Source of the DNA: Parachlamydiales bacterium
GTDB taxonomy: Bacteria; Chlamydiota; Chlamydiia; Chlamydiales; SM23-39
Assembly (NCBI GenBank): GCA_020058465.1
Contig: JAGVDZ010000154.1
Location: 1 to 7,503, forward strand
Length of the DNA stretch: 7,503 nucleotides
Direction of reading: 5' to 3'
Part shown: piece after piece, positions 1 to 6,414 of the stretch
How the letters are laid out: each line of letters begins with the position of its first letter
Position numbering within the stretch: position 1 is the stretch's first letter
The notes under the pieces: model-generated
The model's input: the letters and a program-made list of their open reading frames with translations, nothing else
Told to the model about the DNA's origin: nothing
The model's database searches: none
Program-made: the position numbers and the translations under genes

Positions 1-1599
1 CCTTTTTCCGACCTTCTTCGGTGTATACACTAGATCCTGAACCCAAGACCTATCTGGGGAGGGTGTTGGAGTCGACGATCTATTGTTAGATGGAGCTAAA
101 TCTTGGAGAAAGGCTTCTTCCGGATCTATGATTTTCGTAGCATCATAGATCGGTGACGACAGTGACGCCAAAGCTTTCAGGAGGTGATAGACTCGTAAAA
201 ACTTGACATAGTGTGGGAGGCTGCCTGGGACGATATTTTTTCTAGCTGAGCTTTTTCGCAGTTGGGCGTATAGGGTCTCAGCCCCTTTTAGAAGGGATGG
301 GAATGAAAAATTTTTACAGATTCGAACCAGTACATCGGGACCCTCCCGCAATATGCGCATAGATGGAGCGTATTGATTAAAAAATATTCTAGAATCCAAT
401 TCACGAGAATCGCTTGTTTTGGAAGCTGATTCACGAGACTCTCCTTGGATGACAGTGGATTGTGTTAGAGTAACAATTATTCTTATGTAATATTTAATAT
501 TGTAATATTCGTTTTGAAAATATGGTAATAATGTATCTTCAATGTATGACATTAACATTGAAAAATGTCGCAAGTCTCTATACCAAGGATCCTGAGCAGA
601 TGAACATCTCTGGTTCAAGCGCTCCCGAATGGAAAGTAAATTATCCAAATTAAGATTAAAGTTAGATATGGTGAAATTATATTTCAGTTTTTTGAACAAT
701 GTGTTGAATGCAGTTAAAACAGAACGAACATCTTTAATATCCCAGTTCATTTCGTAATCAATCTGCATAAAAGCAGCGAGTGACTCGTAGCATATCAGTC
801 GATCAAGTTTATTTAGGCAGAGGGGTTCCATCTTTTCGGCTATTTTGAGCAGGTTGAGCCAAAATTGGTGGAAAGGCATTAATGTATCTTTGGCAAGCAT
901 AGTAAGGAGAGTTTGGGTGTTCGATAGTCTTATTTCTGGGTGGTCCCGATTATGCTCGATCAGGTGTTGGAGGATATTGTGATAGAGTTCTAGCATGGGG
1001 CTATTTTCGGGAAAATATCTTCCGATGAACAGCCCTAAATAATGAACTAGAGGGGCTCCCTCGATACAGTGAAAGTGTTCTACAAGATCTGGTATATCTG
1101 TGGCTAATGTTGGGAACTCCTTTAACAGAGATTCGACCATGTCAAGTGGAAATATCTCTTTTAGAATAAGAAAGCTCCAGGTTTCTTTTGAAGTGTGTAG
1201 AAATAATTTATTAGGAAATATCCGTCCCCAAAGCTGCACCCATGGGGTAGAAAATGTTTTCACAACGACTGTCCCATTGTTAGTTCGCTCTTGCAGTTGT
1301 GTAGAGAGGTATATCAGCTTCTCAACGAGTAAGTCGTCGTTCGCCAAGGTAGCGGCATTTATGGTAGGAAACGAAGTGTCGGGATTCTGGTTACATACCT
1401 CGATCACAGTCGTTAGAGTCTGCTTCCACTCCCTTTGATCGAGTGGTCTCCCGTGGTGTACGGAATTTGTCACTTTCGAAAAGAGAGATTCGGCTAAGTT
1501 TTGGATACGTAAGTTGATGGGAGTCTCTCCAGGGGGGAGGTCTGGGTGAAGGGCGGATTGAATCCAAGAATAAATTTGATTTGAATTTAGCGCATACAT
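1..1599 (-). CDS. Large unrecognised protein, N-terminal 533 codons (C-terminus outside window)
   Basis: The minus strand is open from an ATG at 1599 to the window edge with no stop in 533 codons; I read the whole frame. The first in-frame stop upstream is at 1615-1617 and no in-frame ATG lies between, so 1599 is the first ATG. No Shine-Dalgarno sequence is visible upstream, so the start is only fairly sure. The product begins MYALNSNQIYSWIQSALHPD. It looks soluble: I see no signal peptide or membrane segment. It is rich in Leu, Ile, Tyr and Trp in helix-like stretches, as in large helical-repeat or lineage-specific chlamydial proteins. Near residues 353-397 is a Tyr-rich stretch (NEYYNIKYYIR) followed by a polar Ser/Arg/Glu stretch; a 10-base direct repeat (399-408 and 429-438) lies within the latter. 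Near the window edge, about residues 502-515, is a disordered Ser/Thr/Pro segment. Base composition is more AT-rich than in the neighbouring genes (481-540 has 11 G+C in 60). I recognise no family and assign no function. Confidence 0.8.
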   Translation of the reverse strand, partial: MYALNSNQIYSWIQSALHPDLPPGETPINLRIQNLAESLFSKVTNSVHHGRPLDQREWKQTLTTVIEVCNQNPDTSFPTINAATLANDDLLVEKLIYLSTQLQERTNNGTVVVKTFSTPWVQLWGRIFPNKLFLHTSKETWSFLILKEIFPLDMVESLLKEFPTLATDIPDLVEHFHCIEGAPLVHYLGLFIGRYFPENSPMLELYHNILQHLIEHNRDHPEIRLSNTQTLLTMLAKDTLMPFHQFWLNLLKIAEKMEPLCLNKLDRLICYESLAAFMQIDYEMNWDIKDVRSVLTAFNTLFKKLKYNFTISNFNLNLDNLLSIRERLNQRCSSAQDPWYRDLRHFSMLMSYIEDTLLPYFQNEYYNIKYYIRIIVTLTQSTVIQGESRESASKTSDSRELDSRIFFNQYAPSMRILREGPDVLVRICKNFSFPSLLKGAETLYAQLRKSSARKNIVPGSLPHYVKFLRVYHLLKALASLSSPIYDATKIIDPEEAFLQDLAPSNNRSSTPTPSPDRSWVQDLVYTPKKVGKR

Positions 1600-1618
1600 T
1601 GATTTTGGAAGTATTTAA

Positions 1619-1649
1619 ATTAAAAATGGCGCCGAGTTTATCATGACAA
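1619..1649 (-). promoter_or_regulatory. Weak candidate promoter for the large unrecognised gene
   Basis: Reading the minus strand, TTGTCA (1649-1644) could serve as a -35 box and TTTAAT (1624-1619) as a -10 box, about 20 bases before the ATG at 1599. The spacer is 19 bases, longer than the preferred 17, and the -10 match is only partial. The leader would be very short, which fits the lack of a Shine-Dalgarno sequence. This is a pattern match in AT-rich DNA. Confidence 0.2.
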
Positions 1650-1761
1650 GTTAAAATAAGTCCATGTTTTTGCACATTATCTTTGATATTTGGTATACAC
1701 AAATGAACTCAAAAGTTGGTTTTTGACAGTGTCGGCGACGCTTGGAATTTATCTTTCTTGT

Positions 1762-1788
1762 ATCGCTAAACTTTTTAAGTTTAGCGAT
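1762..1788. repeat. Perfect 12-bp inverted repeat (hairpin), 3-base loop
   Basis: ATCGCTAAACTT at 1762-1773 is exactly complementary to AAGTTTAGCGAT at 1777-1788, with TTT as loop. In a plus-strand RNA the stem can extend outward to 1758/1792 with two G-U pairs; in a minus-strand RNA those become A-C mismatches. Neither side is followed by a run of T, so it is not a standard intrinsic terminator. It lies about 100 bases past the stop of the SpoIID-like gene and could block 3' decay, act as a weak terminator, or be part of a dispersed repeat. The sequence alone does not decide. Confidence 0.75.
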
Positions 1789-1886
1789 GCAGACGGGTCC
1801 CAAATGGAGCGGCTGTCCGGCGTTGGCAGAGCTTCAAGTCGTGTGCGGTATATACACAGAAATTGTTTGTTCGAAGAACACTGAAG

Positions 1887-3071
1887 CTATTGGGTAGGAA
1901 GGGCGTTGATGTTGTAGAGACAAGTCTCGGGGAAAAATTTCGACAAGATCTTCACTGCATTATCCCCATTTTGAGCTAGCGCAGTGGCAGAATAAAGACA
2001 AAGACCAGCACCGTGACCCTTGCCAAACCCGGTTAGAAGGAAGTGATCTCCTTGGTCTTTCACTTCAAACTGTGAACTGATAAGAACTTTGGGTCCGAGC
2101 TTTTTTTGCAAAGAGACAAAATCTGCATCCACGACTTTCTGACCGCTATGGAAACGAAGGCCATATGTTTTGTCTGACGTAGCATCGACGAAGGTTTCGA
2201 TGGAATCGATTGTCGGTAGATGAAGAGCCTTTTTTAAGGCTGATTTAGAAAGCGACACGCTCCATTTGGAGGCCTCCTTGACGAGAGCGGCATGGGGGGC
2301 TTTGACACCGTGATCGGGGGTGGCGGCCTGCTTTCGAAATATGGTAGCGTAACTGGCAGTTTTACCGGCGCAGTGTTCAGTCCAGGTCGTTGCAAAGGGT
2401 AGATAACGACCCTCCCCTGGATGGACGAGAAGCAGATGTTTCGTAGATTCGACAGCCTTTTCAATGGGAGGTTCGAACGAGGTTAAAGCTACCCCAGGAT
2501 AGCTGACTTCCTGCGCTTGAACATGCCAAAAACTTTGGTCAGATTGTGTCGCACGGTAGTAAGCATCGGTTCGGATCAAGATGGCAAGAGCTGAAAGGAC
2601 CTCAGGTTCCATGGAAGAGGTGAAATGAGAAGAGAGGATCGATTTGACGTATGCCTCAATATCGAGATCATTGACAATATTGACCACACCAGAAACGCCG
2701 TAAATGACGATACCTCCTTGATGCTGAACTCCATTGACGAGGATGACAGTTTTTGAAGAATTTGGATGGAGGTAGAGTTGGTGGATGCCTAGAAACTCCT
2801 CCCCCCATTTTAGACCGCTATCGAGTTCTCGTACGAGAAATCGCTTCCCTAAGAGTCCCGAGGCGACTTTAGCTCCACTTTCTGGATTAAACAGGGTGTA
2901 GGGCCCTCTGACTTCAACAAGGGCTTCGGTGGCTTCTTTAGTTAAAAGGACTTGAAGGTGTCTTGGCTGGACTACCTCTTGTGTCATCGAGTAAGGGCGG
3001 CTTGCTTCGAGCTGAGAGAGTAGAAGGCAAGAATAGACTAGAGGGGTGAGAAAGAGATGGGTGTATCTCAT
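1887..3071 (-). CDS. spoIID: SpoIID/LytB-type septal peptidoglycan hydrolase homologue
   Basis: This 394-residue protein resembles the SpoIID/LytB family, which cleaves glycan strands stripped of peptides. From memory, a chlamydial SpoIID homologue has been reported to act at the division septum. Residues 1-23 form a Sec signal (MRYTHLFLTPLVYSCLLLSQ, then LEA), so it is probably exported. The SpoIID core spans about 133-175: LDIEAYVKSILSSHF then EVLSALAILIRTDAYY aligns without gaps with the family pattern LPLEDYLRGVVAAEMP ... EALKAQAVAARTYA. At the catalytic Glu (in 'AAEMP') this protein has His149; Arg167-Thr168 are kept. The later 'HSTCGGRT' element appears as TEHCAGKT (231-238), keeping the Cys. 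The C-terminal glycine motif is GKGHGAGLCLYSA (350-362), for 'GWGHGVGMSQYGA'. A GGAG site (3080-3077) lies 5 bases before the ATG, which also overlaps the ruvB stop as ATGA, so the two genes are probably co-transcribed and coupled. Family membership is firm; activity is uncertain because of the His substitution. Confidence 0.88.
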   Translation of the reverse strand: MRYTHLFLTPLVYSCLLLSQLEASRPYSMTQEVVQPRHLQVLLTKEATEALVEVRGPYTLFNPESGAKVASGLLGKRFLVRELDSGLKWGEEFLGIHQLYLHPNSSKTVILVNGVQHQGGIVIYGVSGVVNIVNDLDIEAYVKSILSSHFTSSMEPEVLSALAILIRTDAYYRATQSDQSFWHVQAQEVSYPGVALTSFEPPIEKAVESTKHLLLVHPGEGRYLPFATTWTEHCAGKTASYATIFRKQAATPDHGVKAPHAALVKEASKWSVSLSKSALKKALHLPTIDSIETFVDATSDKTYGLRFHSGQKVVDADFVSLQKKLGPKVLISSQFEVKDQGDHFLLTGFGKGHGAGLCLYSATALAQNGDNAVKILSKFFPETCLYNINALPTQ

Positions 3072-4096
3072 GAGGGCTCCAAAGGTAAGTTGAAGGTACG
3101 CGCGGTGCGTCCAAAATGTTCATAAGCTAGGGCTGTGGCGATCCTGCCACGAGGGGTGCGTTGAAGGAATCCTTGCAAGATTAAAAAAGGCTCGTGGACT
3201 TCTTCGATCGTGTGAGGTTCTTCTCCGATGGCTGCTGCAAGGTGGTTGAGACCCACAGGTCGACCTTCATAGTGATCGATCAACAGTGTCAGGATTTTGG
3301 TGTCGATTTCATCGAGTCCAAGACGATCAATTGAGAGCATGCCGAGGGCTTTTTCAACGAGGTAAAGGTCGGCCATCTCTTTTTTTTCTGTTTGAGTCAC
3401 GTCTCGAACCCAGCGGATCAAGTTATTCGCAACACGAGGGGTCCCACGGGCCCTTTGAGCAATGACGAAGGTGGCTTTCGGTTCAATTGCGAATGACAAG
3501 AGCTGGGCTGTCCTCGAAAGAATCGTGCCGAGAACCTCTGGTGGGTAGTAATCGAGTCGTAGCGTATGCGCGAATCGGGAGCGTAAAGGGGCACTTAAAA
3601 GACCCGACCTCGTAGTAGCTCCGAGTAGAGTAAACGGCTGGAGTTTGACTTGGACACTTCGAGCGTTGGGGCCAGAGTCGATGATCAAATCGAGAGAAAA
3701 GTCTTCCATGGCCGAGTAGAGGTACTCCTCTGTGATCTTGGAGAGGCGATGAATCTCGTCGATGAAGAGAAAGTCTCCTTGTTTCAAGTTGGTCAAAAGG
3801 CCTGCTAGATCACCGGGTCTTTCAATGGCGGGGCCTGATGTCAAAGTCAACTGTCCACCCATCATTTTGGCAACGATATGGGCCAACGTTGTTTTACCAA
3901 GGCCTGGGGGTCCTGAAAACAAGATATGACCTAAAGACTCCCCCCTTTCGAGCGCTGCTTGAATGAGAATGTGAAGACGCTTTTTGATCGCCTCTTGACC
4001 TATGAACTCATCGAGATGGGACGGACGAAGAGAAGTCTCGAAAGGAACATCGGGCTTGGCAAATCTAGACTCAATGAATGGCGGCTCTTGACTCAT
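3068..4096 (-). CDS. ruvB: Holliday junction branch-migration helicase RuvB
   Basis: RuvB is the hexameric AAA+ motor that, with RuvA, drives branch migration of Holliday junctions in recombinational repair. From the ATG at 4096 the protein is 342 residues, normal for the family. It shows the N-terminal LRPSHLDEFIGQ element (23-34), Walker A GPPGLGKT (62-69), Walker B FIDEIH (111-116), sensor 1 LLGATTR (157-163), the LRSRF segment carrying the arginine-finger region (171-175) and sensor 2 RGTPRVANNL (217-226). The C-terminal winged helix has QRTPRGRIAT (312-321). No key residue is missing. The frame stays open upstream to a TTG at 4156, which would add 20 residues. I prefer 4096 because it gives the usual distance to LRP, although the nearest Shine-Dalgarno-like AAGGAT lies about 18 bases before it. 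The stop TGA overlaps the start of the SpoIID-like gene. The gene is divergent from dcd. Confidence 0.97.
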   Translation of the reverse strand: MSQEPPFIESRFAKPDVPFETSLRPSHLDEFIGQEAIKKRLHILIQAALERGESLGHILFSGPPGLGKTTLAHIVAKMMGGQLTLTSGPAIERPGDLAGLLTNLKQGDFLFIDEIHRLSKITEEYLYSAMEDFSLDLIIDSGPNARSVQVKLQPFTLLGATTRSGLLSAPLRSRFAHTLRLDYYPPEVLGTILSRTAQLLSFAIEPKATFVIAQRARGTPRVANNLIRWVRDVTQTEKKEMADLYLVEKALGMLSIDRLGLDEIDTKILTLLIDHYEGRPVGLNHLAAAIGEEPHTIEEVHEPFLILQGFLQRTPRGRIATALAYEHFGRTARTFNLPLEPS

Positions 4097-4185
4097 ACGC
4101 GCAACGCTGGCAGCATCCTTACACTCGATCAATTTAGCATGCTTGGCATTTCCCAACTATACCGAAAAATATAAGATCTTTTTCT

Positions 4186-4202
4186 GTTGGACACCTTCCA
4201 AC
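4186..4202. promoter_or_regulatory. Inverted repeat in the ruvB-dcd divergent control region
   Basis: GTTGGA (4186-4191) and TCCAAC (4197-4202) form a perfect 6-bp inverted repeat around CACCT. It lies 51-67 bases before the dcd ATG, between two divergently transcribed genes. It could be an operator or a leader hairpin of dcd. Promoters for both genes must lie in this region or slightly upstream. TATATT on the minus strand (near 4171) is a possible ruvB -10 box and TATGGT (4212-4217) a possible dcd -10 box, but neither has a good -35 partner. Such a short repeat could occur by chance. Confidence 0.3.
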
Positions 4203-4236
4203 TGAAATCAGTATGGTTAGGGCTTTGAAAGAAAAC

Positions 4237-4246
4237 AGAAGGAAGA
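4237..4246 (+). promoter_or_regulatory. Ribosome binding site of dcd
   Basis: The purine-rich AGAAGGAAGA contains AAGGAA at 4239-4244, 8 bases before the ATG at 4253. It supports 4253 as the start. An ATG at 4246-4248 is too close to the site and out of frame. Confidence 0.7.
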
Positions 4247-4252
4247 TGGACC

Positions 4253-4822
4253 ATGAGCCTGCAACCTGATCATTGGATACGTAAAATGGCTTTGGAAGAG
4301 GGGATGATTGAGCCTTTTGTCGGTAGACTCATCAAAGAATCCAAAGGAGAGAGGGTGGTTAGCTTTGGCCTCTCAAGTTACGGGTATGATCTACGAGTTG
4401 CCGAAGAGTTTCAGATTTTCACTGACCTACACCATACCCTCATCGACCCTAAAGCTTTTTCTTCCGATATTTTTGTGCCGGTGCAAGGCCCTTTTTGTAT
4501 CATCCCCCCCAATTCGTTTGCCTTGGCTCGCAGTATAGAATATTTCAAGATCCCCCGCAATGTATTGACTCTCTGCATTGGAAAGTCGACGTATGCTCGT
4601 TGTGGTATCATTGTGAATGTCACCCCTTTTGAACCCGAGTGGGAAGGTTATGTCACTTTAGAAATTTCCAATACCACTCCTTTACCAGCCAAAATTTATG
4701 CAGGCGAGGGTTTGGCACAGGTTCTTTTCTTTGTCGCGGAGCATGTGTGTGAGACGTCGTACCGTGATCGAGGGGGTAAATATATGTATCAAAAATCGAA
4801 AATAACAGCACCAATTACTTAA
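4253..4822 (+). CDS. dcd: dCTP deaminase
   Basis: Dcd hydrolyses dCTP to dUTP and ammonia, feeding dUTPase and thus dTMP synthesis; it is a cytosolic trimer. The product is 189 residues, the usual length. The family signature [10 protein letters not shown] (110-119) supplies the Ser/Arg of the active site, and [14 protein letters not shown] (124-137) ends in the catalytic Glu137. These are followed by [18 protein letters not shown] (139-156) and the substrate-binding tail [12 protein letters not shown] (169-180). [10 protein letters not shown] (41-50) is the conserved N-terminal motif. All key residues are present. This is the short mono-functional type found in chlamydiae and many proteobacteria; I see nothing that suggests an added dUTPase activity. 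It is divergent from ruvB, and the next gene starts 81 bases downstream on the same strand, so read-through into it is possible. Confidence 0.97.
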   Translation: MSLQPDHWIRKMALEEGMIEPFVGRLIKESKGERVVSFGLSSYGYDLRVAEEFQIFTDLHHTLIDPKAFSSDIFVPVQGPFCIIPPNSFALARSIEYFKIPRNVLTLCIGKSTYARCGIIVNVTPFEPEWEGYVTLEISNTTPLPAKIYAGEGLAQVLFFVAEHVCETSYRDRGGKYMYQKSKITAPIT

Positions 4823-4903
4823 TACTTAGACATTTAAGATCTTTTTATAGCGAAGAATTGTAGCATCAGCATAATTAGGGTCTGTAAGGGGTCTCGAGAT
4901 TCT

Positions 4904-5182
4904 ATGAGGTGTCGCAATTGGGCTTTATATCTGGGGATCTTTGGTTTGATGGGTATGTTTTGTCTAGTGCCTCTTCGAAAGAAGCACTCTGAGCTCAAGG
5001 CTCTCCAAGCTAGGAGATTTGATCTTACCTCTCAGCTGGAACAATCCAAGGATCAAAGAGATGAACTTCTTTTAGAGGTGGCTTCAATGGAGGACCCAGC
5101 TTGGATGGAGCTTGTATTGATGAGGGACTTAAAAGTCGTTCCCGATGGTTGGCTTAAGATTTATTTTCAAACTTCTTCATGA
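4904..5182 (+). CDS. Small membrane-anchored coiled-coil protein, FtsB/DivIC-like
   Basis: The 92-residue product has the architecture of septum-formation initiators. It has a short basic N-terminus (MRCRNW), one membrane span at about 7-23, a charged heptad-like coiled coil at about 25-62 (LKALQARRFDLTSQLEQSKD) and a short C-terminal element, EDPAWMELVLMRDLKVVPDG (63-82). That element matches the FtsB/DivIC pattern 'DPeYiE.iAReeLglVkpGE' at Asp-Pro, the aromatic, Glu69, Arg74, Leu76, Pro80 and Gly82. FtsB/DivIC proteins bridge early and late division proteins and activate septal peptidoglycan synthesis. The assignment is an inference from architecture and this short motif; such proteins diverge fast. 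An AAGGGG site (4886-4891) lies 12 bases before the ATG, slightly far. CATAAT at 4870-4875 could be a -10 box, without a clear -35. The last 4 bases (ATGA) overlap the start of the next gene. Confidence 0.72.
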   Translation: MRCRNWALYLGIFGLMGMFCLVPLRKKHSELKALQARRFDLTSQLEQSKDQRDELLLEVASMEDPAWMELVLMRDLKVVPDGWLKIYFQTSS

Positions 5183-6414
5183 CCGTAGCATTCATCCTCC
5201 TTTTGATCCTTCTATTGTCTATTTCGGCCCTTTTGTCAGCGTCTGAAACAGCTTTATTTTCCTTGTCGCAGCCTGCTTTGAAGAAGATGCAAGGGGAGCG
5301 TCATATGCGCTGGCGCTTAGTTGCGAAATTGATGCAGCGGCCACGAGATTTACTCGTGACGCTCCTTTTGTTGAATGTCTGTGCCAATCTCTTGGTACAA
5401 AATACGGTATCTAGCCTTTTTGGGATGAGCTCGAGCTGGCTTTTGAAGGTGGGACTTCCTTTGATATTGACTCTTTTTTTTGGAGAGATACTTCCTAAAT
5501 CTTGGGCCCTGTTCCATAACCGAGCTATCGCCTATCGGATGGCTCCCAGTTTGAGTCGTCTATCGAGGTGGATTCGAGGGATTCGAGATCCATTGACGTG
5601 GATCACCAGTCGGATTTCTCGATGTCTTTTTTTCTATCTGTCAGAAGAACAAGAGATCTCTATGGCAGAGCTGTCTCATGTACTACATGCTTTTCGTGGA
5701 CAACAGACTCTATCAGACGAGGAAAGGCAGTTGATCGGGGGATTAATTGATTTGAAAAGGTTGTCTTTAAAAGAATTGATGCGACCTCGAGAAGAAATTT
5801 TGGCTTACGAAATTGAAGGGCCGATCGACCACCTTGTTCAGCTTTTTTCGATAGAAAAGGTGGCCAAAGTGCCTGTTTGTCAAGGTAGCCTTGACAAGGT
5901 GATTGGGATTTTGGGGGTGGAGACTTTCTTCACCCATCAAAGTCAGATTCAGCGAGGGCAAGATCTATTGCCATGGATTAAAGCCCCTTTATATGTACCT
6001 GAAACGACGAGGGGATGGGCCTTGCTGAACTCATTCAAAGAGCAAGGAGAGGAGCTGGCTTTAGTCATCGATGAATATGGGGCTCTCAGCGGGTTGATCA
6101 CACAAGAGGACCTTATTGAAAAGGTGGTAGGAGAAATTCAAGATGGTCGAGACAACTCTTCATTGTATCGACGTGCTTCAGATAGGTCGATCATCGCCAA
6201 TGGCAAGCTAGAGATTTCCGAGTTCGAGCATATTTTCCAAACATCGTTAACAACGCATGAACATTATGTCACCGTGGGCGGGTGGTTGATCGAGCAGTTA
6301 GAGGATATTCCTCAGACAGGCACTCGTTACTTATATCCCCCATTTTTGTTCTACGTCTTGGATGCGCAGCCCAATCGCGTTCGTCAGGTGTATGTGCGGA
6401 AGTTGGAATTATGA
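5179..6414 (+). CDS. CNNM/DUF21 and CBS-domain membrane protein (hemolysin/TlyC/CorC type), first copy
   Basis: This 411-residue protein has the full CorC/HlyC layout. The N-terminal DUF21 (CNNM) membrane domain spans about 1-160, with SASETALFSLS (20-30) and FGEILPKSWAL (101-111), both signatures of the family. A CBS pair follows: it begins near LMRPREEILAYE (200-211) and ends at VIDEYGALSGLITQEDLIEK (296-315), VVGEIQDGRD following. The C-terminal CorC_HlyC domain spans about 332-410. CNNM/CorC proteins with these motifs export or sense divalent cations such as Mg2+, with CBS domains binding adenine nucleotides. Chlamydial members are often labelled tlyC 'hemolysin', which is not well supported. 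No Shine-Dalgarno sequence precedes the ATG; it overlaps the previous stop as ATGA, so it is probably translated by coupling. Its own TGA overlaps the start of the next gene the same way. All signature residues are intact. Confidence 0.92.
   Translation: MTVAFILLLILLLSISALLSASETALFSLSQPALKKMQGERHMRWRLVAKLMQRPRDLLVTLLLLNVCANLLVQNTVSSLFGMSSSWLLKVGLPLILTLFFGEILPKSWALFHNRAIAYRMAPSLSRLSRWIRGIRDPLTWITSRISRCLFFYLSEEQEISMAELSHVLHAFRGQQTLSDEERQLIGGLIDLKRLSLKELMRPREEILAYEIEGPIDHLVQLFSIEKVAKVPVCQGSLDKVIGILGVETFFTHQSQIQRGQDLLPWIKAPLYVPETTRGWALLNSFKEQGEELALVIDEYGALSGLITQEDLIEKVVGEIQDGRDNSSLYRRASDRSIIANGKLEISEFEHIFQTSLTTHEHYVTVGGWLIEQLEDIPQTGTRYLYPPFLFYVLDAQPNRVRQVYVRKLEL

Larger units (their letters stand above)
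1600..1886. other. Gene-free spacer between two minus-strand genes
   Basis: This 287-base spacer follows the stop of the SpoIID-like gene and precedes the start of the large unrecognised gene. I see no tRNA, no convincing protein gene and no classical terminator with a T-run. It holds the strong hairpin at 1762-1788 and a shorter palindrome around 1868-1880 (TGTTC-GAA-GAACA) just past the SpoIID-like stop. A TTGACA at 1723-1728 on the plus strand lacks a good -10 partner. A plus-strand frame open from a TTG at 1690 to 1884 has no family resemblance and runs through the hairpin. Confidence 0.6.

Noticed and set aside
1100..1438. 112-codon plus-strand frame opposite the large minus-strand gene
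   Set aside because: The opposite frame is open for 533 codons here with protein-like composition; this one is low in helix-like pattern, rich in Cys and Ser, and is best read as a shadow.
22..1858. Recurring GTATACAC-like words near 23, 1693 and 1849
   Set aside because: They are short, partly inside coding sequence, unevenly spaced and differ from one another; probably chance.
1868..1880. Short palindrome TGTTC-GAA-GAACA just past the SpoIID-like stop as a terminator
   Set aside because: The stem is only 5 bp and no T-run follows on the minus strand.
1690..1884. 64-codon plus-strand frame in the spacer starting with TTG
   Set aside because: It needs a TTG start without a ribosome site, runs through the hairpin and resembles no family; more likely chance.
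2234..2464. 76-codon minus-strand frame within the SpoIID-like gene
   Set aside because: It overlaps a gene with clear family motifs and has a Pro/Arg-rich shadow composition.
4836..4848. TAAGATCTTTTT shared between the dcd downstream region and the ruvB-dcd spacer (4172-4183)
   Set aside because: A 12-base AT-rich match around a palindrome is weak evidence for a real repeat or site.
5179..6414. Assignment as a true cytolytic hemolysin
   Set aside because: The 'hemolysin/TlyC' label is historical; the DUF21, CBS and CorC_HlyC layout points to a divalent-cation transport or sensing protein.
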